Shown in pieces: positions 17,391 to 26,373 of a DNA stretch of 45,474 nt. Every line of letters begins with the position of its first letter. Position 1 is the first letter of the stretch. Under the pieces are notes generated by a model. It was not told the DNA's origin and did no database searches. It saw only the letters and a list, made by a program, of their open reading frames with translations. Where the stretch lies: positions 1-45,474 of the forward strand of contig JABJBP010000091.1 of the NCBI GenBank assembly GCA_018665815.1. Direction: 5' to 3'. The translations under genes were made by a program, and so were the position numbers. Origin of the DNA: Rhodospirillaceae bacterium. Lineage in GTDB: Bacteria; Pseudomonadota; Alphaproteobacteria; Rhodospirillales; Casp-alpha2.

Positions 17391-18434
17391 TCAGGCAACG
17401 CCGGCGCGGAGACAGTCGTGAATGTGGACAATGCCCACAGGCACGCCGTCTTCAACGACGAACAGGTTGGTAATGGAAAGCGAATTCATGATTGCCAGCG
17501 CTTCGCTGGCCAGAGCATCAGGGCCGATGGTCCGCGCACCACCGGTCATCACGTCGCCGGCGCTCTCCGCCAACAGGCGGTCGCCCATATTCCGCCGGAG
17601 ATCGCCATCGGTAATGACACCGATAAGTGCGCCGTCCGCATCAACGATACCCGCACAGCCAAATCTCTTGGTGGTCATCAAAACGATAACGTCCGACATG
17701 ACGGAACTGCGTTCCGCCAAAGGAAGTTCCTCGACGGCATGCATAAGGTCCGAGACTTTGAGCAACCGTTGGCCAAGTTTTCCGCCCGGATGCAAAATCT
17801 TGAAGTCCGCCGACGAAAATCCCCGCCGTTCCAACAGCGCCACCGCAATGGCATCGCCCAGCGCCAGCATCATCGTCGTCGAGGTTGTTGGCGCCAATCC
17901 CATGGGGCAGGCCTCGGGGCTGTCGGGAAGCTGCAGCGCCACGTCGGCGGCCCGCGCCAGCGCACTATCGGCGAAAGCCGTCACGCCGATCAGGGGAATT
18001 TCAAACCGAGCCGCATAAGCGACGAGATCTGCCAATTCCGTGGTCTCGCCGGAATTCGACAAAGCGAACACGGTATCAGTCGGCATAATCATGCCAAGAT
18101 CACCGTGCGAGGCTTCTCCCGGATGAACGAAAAAAGCCGGTGTCCCCGTTGACGCCAGGGTCGCGGCGATCTTGTTTCCAATATGACCGCTTTTGCCCAT
18201 GCCGGAGATAATGACCCGGCCCTTGGTTGCCGCCAAAATATCAAGCGCCGCGATGAACGGCGCACCCAGGCCGTCGGCAAGCGCGCGAAGCGCCGTCGCG
18301 CCGGCATCAAGAACGCGGCGCGCGGCTGCCAGGTCGTCGACCGAGCTGCCAGCCGATTTGTCAGCCGAGCTGTCAGATTGCGCCGCCGATGTATTTTCCT
18401 GCTCTTGGACGGCGGGAATTGCTGGAGAACTCAT
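17391..18434 (-). CDS. kdsD: Arabinose-5-phosphate isomerase (KdsD/KpsF)
   Basis: This 347-residue enzyme makes D-arabinose 5-phosphate from ribulose 5-phosphate, the first step to KDO in LPS. The SIS domain spans about 30-205, with GRVIISGMGKSGHIGNK, the catalytic-region HPGEASHGDLG, and SNSGETTE. Two CBS domains follow (about 222-345, with the linker HPGGKLGQRLL before them). The first 35 residues are Ser/Ala-rich and look disordered. It leads the lptCAB-rpoN-hpf-ptsN series, which ties KDO supply to LPS export. Confidence 0.95.
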   Translation of the reverse strand: MSSPAIPAVQEQENTSAAQSDSSADKSAGSSVDDLAAARRVLDAGATALRALADGLGAPFIAALDILAATKGRVIISGMGKSGHIGNKIAATLASTGTPAFFVHPGEASHGDLGMIMPTDTVFALSNSGETTELADLVAYAARFEIPLIGVTAFADSALARAADVALQLPDSPEACPMGLAPTTSTTMMLALGDAIAVALLERRGFSSADFKILHPGGKLGQRLLKVSDLMHAVEELPLAERSSVMSDVIVLMTTKRFGCAGIVDADGALIGVITDGDLRRNMGDRLLAESAGDVMTGGARTIGPDALASEALAIMNSLSITNLFVVEDGVPVGIVHIHDCLRAGVA

Positions 18435-18642
18435 GCCTGTTGACCCAACTGGGATCCGTTACGCTAAAGGTTAACTCTGTCGCCGATTTAAGTGTAACGA
18501 ATCGGGGATTAAGGAATTCATAACCGCTGGGCGTTCACTTGGGACAGCTTTTGCGGCCATCTCGAAGTATGCGCCGCCGGTGCGGAAAGGTCAATAAAAC
18601 CGGGGTTTTGCGCCGGGTAGGATCAACGGTTTGAGCCTGCGG

Positions 18643-19281
18643 TCAATGGGCGAAAATATCTGTCTCAGACCAACCGCCCAAATCCAACTCGGCGCGGGTC
18701 GCCAAAAACTCAAAACAGGCCTCCGCCAACGCCATGCGATCTTCACGTTCAAGCATCATTTGCAACTGCGCACGGATATCATGAAGATTGAGCACGTCCG
18801 CCGCCGCGTATTTCAATTGTTCGGGCGATAATTCCGCCGCCGCCCAATCTGATGATTGCTGCTCTTTCGACAGTTCAATGTTCAACAACTCGCGGGTCAC
18901 GTCCTTAAGGCCGTGCCGGTCGGTGTAAGTGCGGACCAATTTCGACGCAATTTTCGTGCAAAAAAGCGGTGCTACATTGACGCCCAGATAGCGTTTAATG
19001 ATCGCCACATCAAAGCGCGCGAAATGAAATATTTTGGAGACCGACGTGTCGCTCAACAACGCCCTCAAATTCGGCGCGTCATAATCGTCGGCGGCGAATT
19101 GCACCAGATGGCAAACCCCGTCGCCGGCGGAAAGTTGAATGACGCAAAGCCGGTCACGAAGCGGGTTAAGCCCTTGGGTTTCCGTATCAACGGCAACGCT
19201 GTCACCAAAACTGACACCAACGGGCAAATCGCCCTTGTGCAGTTCAATCGATTTTGCCTCTCGCTTCGCGGGCTTTGGCAA
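18643..19281 (-). CDS. Ribonuclease D-type 3'-5' exonuclease
   Basis: This 212-residue DEDDy exonuclease has D32 and E34 (VDTETQGL), D91 (HFARFDVAI), and Y158 with D162 (KYAAADVLNL). It is the catalytic domain only; the C-terminal HRDC domains of E. coli RNase D (about 375 residues) are absent. Such short forms are common in Alphaproteobacteria and probably act in tRNA or other RNA 3'-end trimming. It is upstream of the kdsD operon on the same strand but separated by 208 bases, and a tRNA-Leu on the same strand lies just before it. Confidence 0.92.
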   Translation of the reverse strand: MPKPAKREAKSIELHKGDLPVGVSFGDSVAVDTETQGLNPLRDRLCVIQLSAGDGVCHLVQFAADDYDAPNLRALLSDTSVSKIFHFARFDVAIIKRYLGVNVAPLFCTKIASKLVRTYTDRHGLKDVTRELLNIELSKEQQSSDWAAAELSPEQLKYAAADVLNLHDIRAQLQMMLEREDRMALAEACFEFLATRAELDLGGWSETDIFAH

Positions 19282-19349
19282 TAGACGGTCCTTGCTGTTT
19301 CAACCTTCCGAAATCAATACATTCGGCCATATCATAACTATAGCCGGAA

Positions 19350-19436
19350 TGGTGCCCAGGAGAAGACTCGAACTTCCACGACCTTGCGGCCACAGGTACC
19401 TGAAACCTGCGCGTCTACCAATTCCGCCACCTGGGC
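19350..19436 (-). tRNA. tRNA-Leu (anticodon CAG)
   Basis: On the minus strand the acceptor stem GCCCAGG (19436-19430) pairs with CCTGGGC (19360-19354), followed by A and the encoded CCA (19352-19350). The anticodon stem CAGGT/ACCTG encloses TTCAGGT, giving CAG. The long variable arm typical of class II tRNAs (TGGCCGCAAGGTCG region) and the T loop TTCGAGT are present. Total length is 87 bases. Confidence 0.96.
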
Positions 19437-19610
19437 CATTGATTTCAGTCTCTCGCAGGAAACTTGTACTGTCATTATTGGGGGTCGGGGGTATTGTCAA
19501 TACGCGAGGCAACCGAAACAACACAGATGTGGCGCAGTTGACGCCTAGCGCCAGGACATGTAATCGGAAACTAGGACAGCGACGGGCAAAGCACTGTTCA
19601 AGGAGGGGTT

Positions 19611-20636
19611 ATGAATAGTCGCACGGGCAAAACACGGGTAACCATATTCGGCGGATCGGGGTTCGTTGGCCGCCATATTGTCAGGCGACTGGCCGCCGAA
19701 GGCGCCGAAATTCGGGTCGCCGTGCGCGATATTGAGAAAGCCATGTATCTGAAACCCTGCGGCGATGTCGGGCAGATCGCGCCCTGGCAGGTGAATATCG
19801 CCGATCCGGCCCAGGTCGCGACCGCCATTGCCGATGCCGACGTGGTGATCAATTTAGTCGGGATCCTCTACGAAAGCGGTGCCAGGACATTTCAGGCCAT
19901 GCATGTGGACGGCGCCGCTAACATTGCCCGCGCCGCGGCGGCCGCCGGCGTCAAACGGTTGATACATATGTCGGCGCTCGGCGCCGACCAATACGCGCCC
20001 GCCGACTACGCCCGGACAAAATGGGCTGGCGAAGCCGCGGTTCTCGAAGCCTTTCCCGATGCTACGATTTTCCGACCGAGTGTGATTTTCGGACCCGAGG
20101 ATAACTTCTTCAATATGTTCGCCGGAATGATGCGGTTTTTGCCGGTGATGCCGGTCATCGGTGCGCCTTTCATTCCGAAGATTTCATTGGGCGGCGAAGA
20201 CGGTTTTGGGATCGATTTTTTTGGAGACGGCGGGTGCAAATTTCAACCGGTCTTTGTCGGTGACGTCGCCGACGCCATGACCAAAGCCATCGGCATGGAT
20301 GAGACCAAAGGGCAGACCTACGAGTTAGGCGGCCCCAAGGTCTACAGCTTCAAGGAGCTAATGGAATTGCTGTTGGCGGTCACCGATCGCCGCAAAATGC
20401 TCGTCCCCCTGCCGCTGGGCATCGCCGCCATGGAGGCCGCATTTTTACAATTGCTGCCGAAGCCGCTGCTGACGACCGATCAAGTGAAGTTAATGGAGCG
20501 CGACAATGTAACGTCGGACGGCGCTCCGGGCTTCGGGGCTTTAGGTTTGGAACCGACGGCCGCGGAAGCCATTCTGCCGACATACCTGCATCGCTTCCGA
20601 ACGCCACGCCAACAAGGTGCCGAGGCGGCGCACTAA
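19611..20636 (+). CDS. NDUFA9-type complex I-associated NAD(P)-binding protein
   Basis: This 341-residue atypical short-chain dehydrogenase has the nucleotide-binding motif GGSGFVGRHIVRRL (14-27) and the YxxxK pair in DYARTKWAGE. It matches the complex I NDUFA9 subunit family, which in mitochondria is an accessory subunit of NADH:ubiquinone oxidoreductase and in Alphaproteobacteria is a stand-alone homologue. AGGAGG directly upstream supports the ATG. No other complex I gene is nearby. It could alternatively be a sugar-nucleotide epimerase, but the C-terminal half fits NDUFA9 better. Confidence 0.85.
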   Translation: MNSRTGKTRVTIFGGSGFVGRHIVRRLAAEGAEIRVAVRDIEKAMYLKPCGDVGQIAPWQVNIADPAQVATAIADADVVINLVGILYESGARTFQAMHVDGAANIARAAAAAGVKRLIHMSALGADQYAPADYARTKWAGEAAVLEAFPDATIFRPSVIFGPEDNFFNMFAGMMRFLPVMPVIGAPFIPKISLGGEDGFGIDFFGDGGCKFQPVFVGDVADAMTKAIGMDETKGQTYELGGPKVYSFKELMELLLAVTDRRKMLVPLPLGIAAMEAAFLQLLPKPLLTTDQVKLMERDNVTSDGAPGFGALGLEPTAAEAILPTYLHRFRTPRQQGAEAAH

Positions 20637-20679
20637 ATCCACCGAGATCGGCCGGGTTCAATTTAAGTCGAATTTGAGT

Positions 20680-21063
20680 TTAATAGCGCGGCGGCAACCC
20701 GTCGCTGGAGCCTTCTGTCTCGCCCAGCGCGGCACTGACAATGAGCTCACCGTATTCCCGCAGGAAAACTGATCCGCGTACCGTGCGTTGAATGAACACG
20801 CTACGGCGGTCCGCCTCATCCGTCTTGCGCCGGACCAATTCCAGTTCGGTCAACCGATTGACGGCGCGCGTGATTGCCGGTTTCGAAACCTTCATCAACT
20901 GCGCAAGACCGCGAACCGTGTGCGGCGGCGGCGTCAGATAAACACTTAATAATAGTGCCATTTGGCGCGCAGAGAGGTCCGGCGCATCGGCACGCACACT
21001 GGCGACAATCGCTCGACGCCAGATATCAAGGGCTTGCAATTCGTTGAGTTGAATGCCGCTCAT
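20680..21063 (-). CDS. MarR-family transcriptional regulator
   Basis: This 127-residue winged-helix protein has the helix-turn-helix TVRGLAQLMKVSKPAITRAVNRL and the wing RRKTDEADRRSVFIQRT. It lacks the longer C-terminal dimer helices of classical MarR, so it is a compact form. It contains no cysteine, so redox sensing is unlikely. It is convergent with the NDUFA9-type gene and is followed upstream, after about 110 bases, by the aminopeptidase on the same strand. Target genes are unknown. Confidence 0.85.
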   Translation of the reverse strand: MSGIQLNELQALDIWRRAIVASVRADAPDLSARQMALLLSVYLTPPPHTVRGLAQLMKVSKPAITRAVNRLTELELVRRKTDEADRRSVFIQRTVRGSVFLREYGELIVSAALGETEGSSDGLPPRY

Positions 21064-21173
21064 GGGACTGCTTGGCCTACCGTCTCCGTCACGGATATCA
21101 CCCGCGCCGCTATTGTTTCGCTAGCGTAATCTCTAGGTCATTTAAATCGTTGCCGCAACAAGAAACAGTGTAC

Positions 21174-22562
21174 TTATGGCGCGAAACGAGCCCTGAGGGC
21201 TTCGAATACAGCCCGCACCCCCATGGCTTCGCCGCCTTCGGGCCGGCCCGGTCGCTGCGCGATATTCCAAGCCATCACATCGATATGCGCCCAGGATATC
21301 GGCTCGGTAACGAACCGCTGTAGAAACAATGCCGCCGTAATGGCGCCGCCATAACCGCCTTCCGGCGCATTGGTCAGATCGGCGATTTTGCCGTTCACCT
21401 GCTTATCGTAACCGGCCCAAAGCGGCATCCGCCACAACGGATCACCGACCGCTGTTGAGGCTTCAAGCAAAGCGGTGGCAAAGATGTCGTCATTGCAAAA
21501 TAGAGCCGGCAAATCAGTGCCTAAGGCTACCCGTGCGGCGCCTGTCAGTGTGGCGAAATCAACAATCAACTCGGGCGCCTCGGAGGCGGCCTCGAAAAGT
21601 GCATCCGCTAGAATGACCCTGCCCTCGGCATCCGTGTTGCCGATCTCAATGGTTTGGCCGTGGCGGGTAGGAACAACATCGCCCGGCCGCATGGCGTTGG
21701 CGCTGATTGAATTTTCCACCGCCGGCACCAACACCCGCAACCGGATGGGCAGCGCCGCGTCCATGACCATGGCGGCAATGCCCAGCACGTGGGCTGCGCC
21801 GCCCATGTCCTTCTTCATCAATTTCATTCCGGCAGTGGACTTGATATCAAGGCCGCCGGTGTCGAAACAGACCCCCTTGCCGACCAACGTCACCTTCGGC
21901 GCATCGGATGCCCCCCAACGGATATCGATCAACCGAGGCGCGCGGTCATGGGCCCGGCCGACGGCATGAATGGCCGGAAAATTCTGGTCCAACAGGTCGT
22001 CGCCTTCAATCACCGAATACTCGGCTTCATGCGACGACGCCAAGTCGGCCGCTGCCGCCGCCAGTTCAGGCGGCCCCATGTCGGATGCCGGCGTATTAAT
22101 TAAATCGCGGACAAGGTTGGTGGCTTCGGCTGTACTGACGACACCATCGCGATCACAATCTTCGGGCCACACAAGAACCGGACCCGTGCTGTCCTTTGGC
22201 TTGTCTTCGGATTTGTAGCGAATGAATGCGTAGGCATTCATGCCCCACGCCAGCGCCAAATCGTTCAGGTCCGCAGGCTTAGCCTCACCTTCAATCCTAT
22301 AGGTGCCGTCCGGCAATTCAGCGGGCAACGGCGCCCAATCCCATATTCCCGGGTCTGTCGCGTGTGCGAACAAGACCCGTGCCAAGGCACCGTCAGCCCC
22401 CGCAATTAAAGAGACCGACCCGGCCTTGCCGGTGAAACCGGTACTGGCTGCCCAGTTTCGCAAATCCTCAGGCTGATCGGTGATCCATCCATCGAAATCC
22501 GACGCCGGGATCAATTCGACAGGTACGGCCTGCGCATCTTGTTCAATAAAACAATGCATCAT
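21174..22562 (-). CDS. M17 family leucyl aminopeptidase
   Basis: This 462-residue metallo-aminopeptidase has all metal ligands: K229, D234 (GKGVCFDTGG), D252 (KKDMGG), and D311 and E313 in NTDAEGRV. Their spacing of 5, 18, 59 and 2 residues equals that of E. coli PepA. M17 enzymes are hexameric two-zinc exopeptidases that remove N-terminal leucine and other residues in the cytoplasm. The N-terminal domain is shorter than that of PepA. No clear ribosome binding site precedes the ATG at 22562. It is divergent from the GST gene with 81 bases between starts. Confidence 0.94.
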   Translation of the reverse strand: MMHCFIEQDAQAVPVELIPASDFDGWITDQPEDLRNWAASTGFTGKAGSVSLIAGADGALARVLFAHATDPGIWDWAPLPAELPDGTYRIEGEAKPADLNDLALAWGMNAYAFIRYKSEDKPKDSTGPVLVWPEDCDRDGVVSTAEATNLVRDLINTPASDMGPPELAAAAADLASSHEAEYSVIEGDDLLDQNFPAIHAVGRAHDRAPRLIDIRWGASDAPKVTLVGKGVCFDTGGLDIKSTAGMKLMKKDMGGAAHVLGIAAMVMDAALPIRLRVLVPAVENSISANAMRPGDVVPTRHGQTIEIGNTDAEGRVILADALFEAASEAPELIVDFATLTGAARVALGTDLPALFCNDDIFATALLEASTAVGDPLWRMPLWAGYDKQVNGKIADLTNAPEGGYGGAITAALFLQRFVTEPISWAHIDVMAWNIAQRPGRPEGGEAMGVRAVFEALRARFAP

Positions 22563-22643
22563 AAATCTTGCTTAACGGCTCGCCGCCCTATTATCAACGT
22601 CCGCGCCCCATTTGGATCAGATCTTCAGGCCAGGATATCAATC

Positions 22644-23290
22644 ATGAAAATCATCATCGGCAACAAAAATTATTCGTCGTGGTCTTTGCGTGGCTGGTTG
22701 ATGCTCAGCCGCACCGGCGTCGAATTCGACGAAGAACTGATCCAACTCGATATTGACGGATTTAAAGATCGCATCCTCTCCCATTCCACCGCCGGCCAGG
22801 TGCCGATCCTGAAACATGACGGTCAAAAACCATATGGGATTCCCTGGCCATCGGTGAGTATCTGGCGGAAACATGCCCGCAATCTCAGCTCTGGCCAACG
22901 GATCGCACCGTCCGCGCGCGGGCCCGCGCAGTCAGCGCCGAGATGCATTCAGGCTTCGCGGCGCTCAGGACACACATGCCCATGGACATGCGCAACAATT
23001 ATCCGGGTGAGGGCCGGGGCGAAGGCGTTGAAGCGGATATCGCGCGGATCATTGAAATCTGGTCCGAATGCCTGGCCAATGCCGGCACGGAAGGTCCCTT
23101 CCTGTTCGGCACTTTCACTATTGCCGACGCCATGTACGCCCCCGTGGTCAGCCGGTTTAGGACATATGGCATTGCCTTGCCCGATGATTGCCAAGCCTAT
23201 GCCGACGCGGTTTGGAACTGGCCCGACATGCAGGCCTGGGTCGCGGCGGCAGAAGCCGAACCCTGGATTATCGAAACCCTTAAAACTTAG
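22644..23290 (+). pseudogene. Glutathione S-transferase, broken by one frameshift
   Basis: The first frame gives a thioredoxin-fold N terminus, MKIIIGNKNYSSWSLRGWLML, with the GST-type serine region, up to AGQVPILKHDGQK. It then runs into nonsense. The frame one base off continues with WDSLAIGEYLAETCPQ and the all-helical C-terminal domain ending AEPWIIETLKT. Adding one A to the run at 22825-22829 restores a continuous product (DGQKTIWDSLAIGEY) of about 215 residues, normal for a GST. This is either a real one-base deletion or a homopolymer sequencing error. GSTs conjugate glutathione to electrophiles in the cytoplasm. Confidence 0.9.
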
Positions 23291-23293
23291 TCG

Positions 23294-23956
23294 TCAATCC
23301 AGCCATTCGGCTTCCGGCAACCCGAGCCGGTCGCCGGGCAAGTCGCCTTCGGCCGTCTGCGCATTGGTGGCTTCTTCCTGCGCCAGCTTTTCCTGAGACG
23401 CCGTGAGCAACGCTTCGGCGCGTTCCAACGGCACTACGGCGACCCCATCATCATCACCGATGATCAAATCACCCGAACGGACCGGGCATCCGGCGCACGC
23501 GATGGTGCCGTCAATAACCCCGCCGAACCCCTTGTGCGGTCCCGCCGGTACAATCCCGGCGGAAAATGTTTGAAATCCGAACTCGCGGATTTCGGCGACA
23601 TCGCGCACGGCGCCGTCAACCACCAGCCCGCCGACGCCGCGCTGCATAGCGGCGCGGGTCATGATACCACCCCAAATGGCGGTGCCGATAAAGCCGCCCG
23701 CATCGACAACCAGAATTTCGCCCGGCTCACACAATCCGATGGCCATGTGGATAGCGCCGTTGTCGCCGACCATGGCGGTGACGGTGCGGGCCTGGCCGCA
23801 TAACTTCATGCCGTCCTGAACAGGCTTGATCTTGCCGTCCATCACCTGGGTGCGGTTCATCATATCTGATACAATGGCCGGCGGGATGTCGCGCCAGGGC
23901 GCAAGCCCGCCGTCGGAGAGTTTTCGGTAGTCGGGGCGATAACGTTGAATGGGCAT
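23294..23956 (-). CDS. RraA-like family protein (possible 4-carboxy-4-hydroxy-2-oxoadipate-type aldolase)
   Basis: This 220-residue protein of the RraA/methyltransferase-like fold carries the core GDNGAIHMAIGLCEPGEILVV and the active-site run VVDGAVRDVAEI, whose Arg-Asp pair binds metal and substrate in class II aldolases of this family. Many relatives annotated as RNase E regulators are really aldolases or oxaloacetate decarboxylases. The ATG at 23956 has GAGAGG 8 bases upstream. An Ala/Glu-rich C-terminal extension follows the core. It is convergent with the GST gene (3 bases between stops). Confidence 0.85.
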   Translation of the reverse strand: MPIQRYRPDYRKLSDGGLAPWRDIPPAIVSDMMNRTQVMDGKIKPVQDGMKLCGQARTVTAMVGDNGAIHMAIGLCEPGEILVVDAGGFIGTAIWGGIMTRAAMQRGVGGLVVDGAVRDVAEIREFGFQTFSAGIVPAGPHKGFGGVIDGTIACAGCPVRSGDLIIGDDDGVAVVPLERAEALLTASQEKLAQEEATNAQTAEGDLPGDRLGLPEAEWLD

Positions 23957-24042
23957 TTCGGTTGACCTCTCGTCATGAGCCTTGTTCGATGCGGGACCCG
24001 ACCGTATCGCATGGCCGGTCCCGAGCCAAGTTGGAGGCAAAG

Positions 24043-24462
24043 ATGATTTTCGGCCTATTCGGCGACAAGAAAAAACGCGAGGCGAAACAGCTCAACAGCG
24101 ATGCCCCGTTGATTATTGAACAATCGATGCAAACCTACACGGGGCCGCGGCTGCGCGAAATGGCCGAGATGGTCGTCGAGCACATCGCCCGCGCCCATGC
24201 GCGCTACGGTACGGCCGAGATTGATTTGAAGCGCGCGCACTATGACTACAAGGGTCTGCATAAAGAAGCCCGCCGCAATAACGATCAAGTGGCCTTGAGT
24301 GCGCTAACCCTGGTGATCATTCATCTGCGTGCCGAAATGAATGCCCCGGCGGCGGCACCGGCCATCGCTACCATCGAAGATTTCACCAAGGCCTGGATGC
24401 ACGATGGTGATAGTGATAGTGATGGTGACGGAGAGAGCGGAATTGAAGACGACGCAAATTAG
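24043..24462 (+). CDS. Hypothetical acidic-tail protein, 139 residues
   Basis: I do not recognise a family. The product starts MIFGLFGDKKKREAKQ, has a helical middle (MAEMVVEHIARAHARYGTAEIDLK) and ends in a low-complexity acidic tail, HDGDSDSDGDGES, encoded by short GAT-GGT/AGT repeats near 24403-24432. There is no signal peptide. GGAGG at about 24033 supports the ATG at 24043. It is divergent from the RraA-like gene and directly upstream of the SelA-like gene on the same strand with about a 49-base gap, so it may share a transcript with it. Confidence 0.75.
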   Translation: MIFGLFGDKKKREAKQLNSDAPLIIEQSMQTYTGPRLREMAEMVVEHIARAHARYGTAEIDLKRAHYDYKGLHKEARRNNDQVALSALTLVIIHLRAEMNAPAAAPAIATIEDFTKAWMHDGDSDSDGDGESGIEDDAN

Positions 24463-24511
24463 ACGGGATGGCCATTTCGTGCCGGCCCATGAATAGGAGC
24501 TTTTGAAGCCC

Positions 24512-25780
24512 ATGCAAAAAGATCGATTTGGAAATTCCTTTGCGCCGGATTTATCCTATGCGCGCGGACAAATTTTGCCGGCCACCGCCGATGACATCGT
24601 CAAACTGAAGGTCGCATGGGAACACATTCGCCGGCGGCGGGCTGAATTGGGTGAGGCCTCGGTCTATTTATTGAGCGGATTGGAGAGGAATCTTCAACTT
24701 GATGAAATTGATCTCTCGATCATGGACGACGAAATCGCGTCTGCGTTGTTCACCGATGATGTCACCGAACTGGGTCTTGAACATTTGGGCGGTGACCCGG
24801 CGCGCCACGACGTTTTTGTTTTCAATCGCCTGACCGCGGCCCTGCTGACGGCGGCCGACGTTATGATCAACGAAGGCGACACCGTTATTGGCGTCTCGCC
24901 GACTTTCAGCCATCCCGCCGTCCGCCGCGCCGTCGCCCACGGCGGTGGCGCGTTCACCGACACCACGGGGTTGGGCGCATTCAAAGAGGCCATGGCCGAG
25001 GCGGAAAACGTCGATGTTGTGTTCGTGACACGCCTCTCCGTCAGTTATGAAATTTTGCCGGAAGCCGACATCCGGGAGATCGTCTCCATCGCCAAATCCC
25101 GCGGCGCGAAAATCATCGTCGATGATGCTGGCGGCGCGCGCGTCGGCCCGGCGTGTTTTGATCAACCGAAAATGCTTGAGCTTGGTGTCGATGTCGGCGC
25201 CACCGGTATGGACAAATACGGCACCACCGGCCCGCGCCTGGGCCTTTTGGGCGGCGACAAGGACATCGTCAAAAAAATCCGGGCGCGCGCTTATGAGATG
25301 GGCGTCGAGGCGCGCCAGATGTTGTATCCGGCAGTCGTGGAAAGCCTGCGCAACTACAGCCCCGATACAGTCCGCGAGCGCGTCACTGTTACCAAGAAAG
25401 TTGGCGTTTGCCTGAAGGAACGATTGGGCGACAACCGGGTTTTGGAAACCCCTGTTATCATTCAGTTGATGGCCGATGATATCTTGGAAATGGCAATGGA
25501 ACGCGCCGGCCTGACCGACGCACCCTGTGTCCCCTACGAAGCCACGGCCGGTCTGGCCATGCTGATGCTGCGCGACCACGGCATCGTCAGTGTGCACTTC
25601 GCCGGCTTGCCGCCGGGGACAGCCGCCTTAATGATCAAGTTCCTGCCCCCCGACGTGCTGGAACAATTCGGTGGGCCTAAGGCCCTGGCCGATGCCATCC
25701 ATCACAGTCTCGATGGTCTGGCCGATGTGATGAAATCTGAAGCCGGCCTGGAATCACTCTTGCTGGGCGCCGCCGCCTGA
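24512..25780 (+). CDS. SelA-like PLP-dependent enzyme
   Basis: This protein of about 422 residues of PLP fold type I has the cofactor-binding VDDAGGARVGPA and the probable Schiff-base lysine in GMDKYGTTGPRLGLLGG, patterned like L-seryl-tRNA selenium transferase (SelA) and related enzymes. No selenocysteine genes (selB, selD) are near, so it more likely acts on a small amino or hydroxy-amino acid. The start is uncertain. An ATG at 24512 is 12 bases after AGGAG and an in-frame TTG at 24503 is only 3 bases after it. Confidence 0.8.
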   Translation: MQKDRFGNSFAPDLSYARGQILPATADDIVKLKVAWEHIRRRRAELGEASVYLLSGLERNLQLDEIDLSIMDDEIASALFTDDVTELGLEHLGGDPARHDVFVFNRLTAALLTAADVMINEGDTVIGVSPTFSHPAVRRAVAHGGGAFTDTTGLGAFKEAMAEAENVDVVFVTRLSVSYEILPEADIREIVSIAKSRGAKIIVDDAGGARVGPACFDQPKMLELGVDVGATGMDKYGTTGPRLGLLGGDKDIVKKIRARAYEMGVEARQMLYPAVVESLRNYSPDTVRERVTVTKKVGVCLKERLGDNRVLETPVIIQLMADDILEMAMERAGLTDAPCVPYEATAGLAMLMLRDHGIVSVHFAGLPPGTAALMIKFLPPDVLEQFGGPKALADAIHHSLDGLADVMKSEAGLESLLLGAAA

Positions 25781-25820
25781 ACCCACACCCGTCGCCGAAA
25801 TAAGATATTGGTCTTATGGG

Positions 25821-25852
25821 TTGACGCTCTTATATTTTATGTGTATATACAC
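25821..25852 (+). promoter_or_regulatory. Promoter and 12-bp palindromic operator before marR
   Basis: TTGACG (25821-25826) and TATATA (25844-25849) are 17 bases apart. The -10 box lies inside the perfect palindrome GTGTATATACAC (25841-25852), 31 bases before the marR start. An operator covering the -10 predicts autorepression. A near copy is found before the next gene. Confidence 0.65.
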
Positions 25853-25882
25853 TTATATGATGCTTAACCGGATGTTCAAGAG

Positions 25883-26311
25883 ATGGATTTGACCGAACCA
25901 AAAAACTGCACGTGCTTCAACTTACGCCGCGCCGCACGTGCCGTGACGCAGTTGTATGACGAGGCTTTAAAGCCGACCGGGTTGCGCGCCACACAGATGC
26001 CGATACTGGCGATGCTGGACGCCATTGGATCGGTGCCGATGACGCAGCTTGCCAATGCCTTGGGCATGGACCGGACAACATTAACCCGCAACTTGCGCCC
26101 CTTGCTGGCACAAAAGCTGGTCGCCACCACGGAAGGCGCGGACAAACGTCAACGCCGGGTTGAAATTACGGCCCAAGGCCGGCGGCGTTTAACGGATGCC
26201 GAGCCCCATTGGCGCGCCGTGCAAACCCGGCTTGCGGAATCTTTTGGAATACCTGAATGGCAGAACCTCATGGGCGGCCTCGATAATTTGGTCGCGGAAA
26301 TCCATGATTAG
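25883..26311 (+). CDS. MarR-family regulator with N-terminal Cys-x-Cys
   Basis: This 142-residue MarR protein has the full core: MTQLANALGMDRTTLTRNLRPLLAQKLV as helix-turn-helix and EGADKRQRRVEITAQGRRRL as wing. C9 and C11 (KNCTCFNLRRAARAVTQLYD) stand at the start of the first dimerisation helix and could sense oxidants or a metal. The gene is preceded by a 12-bp palindrome overlapping its -10 box, and the same site occurs just after it, before the secreted repeat protein. Autoregulation and control of that neighbour are the natural inference. Confidence 0.92.
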   Translation: MDLTEPKNCTCFNLRRAARAVTQLYDEALKPTGLRATQMPILAMLDAIGSVPMTQLANALGMDRTTLTRNLRPLLAQKLVATTEGADKRQRRVEITAQGRRRLTDAEPHWRAVQTRLAESFGIPEWQNLMGGLDNLVAEIHD

Positions 26312-26332
26312 TGAGTTTTTTTAATTTGTTAC

Positions 26333-26344
26333 GTGCATATACAC
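26333..26344 (+). promoter_or_regulatory. Second MarR operator copy before the repeat-protein gene
   Basis: GTGCATATACAC matches the palindrome at 25841-25852 in 11 of 12 positions and lies 30 bases before the ATG at 26374, almost the same distance as the first copy from marR (31 bases). Confidence 0.6.
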
Positions 26345-26373
26345 TTTACTGAATGAACCAAAGGAGAAAACCC

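Noticed and set aside
24512-25780. Selenocysteine synthase (SelA)
   Set aside because: No selB, selD or tRNA-Sec is in the window, and the resemblance is to the wider PLP family; only SelA-like is claimed.
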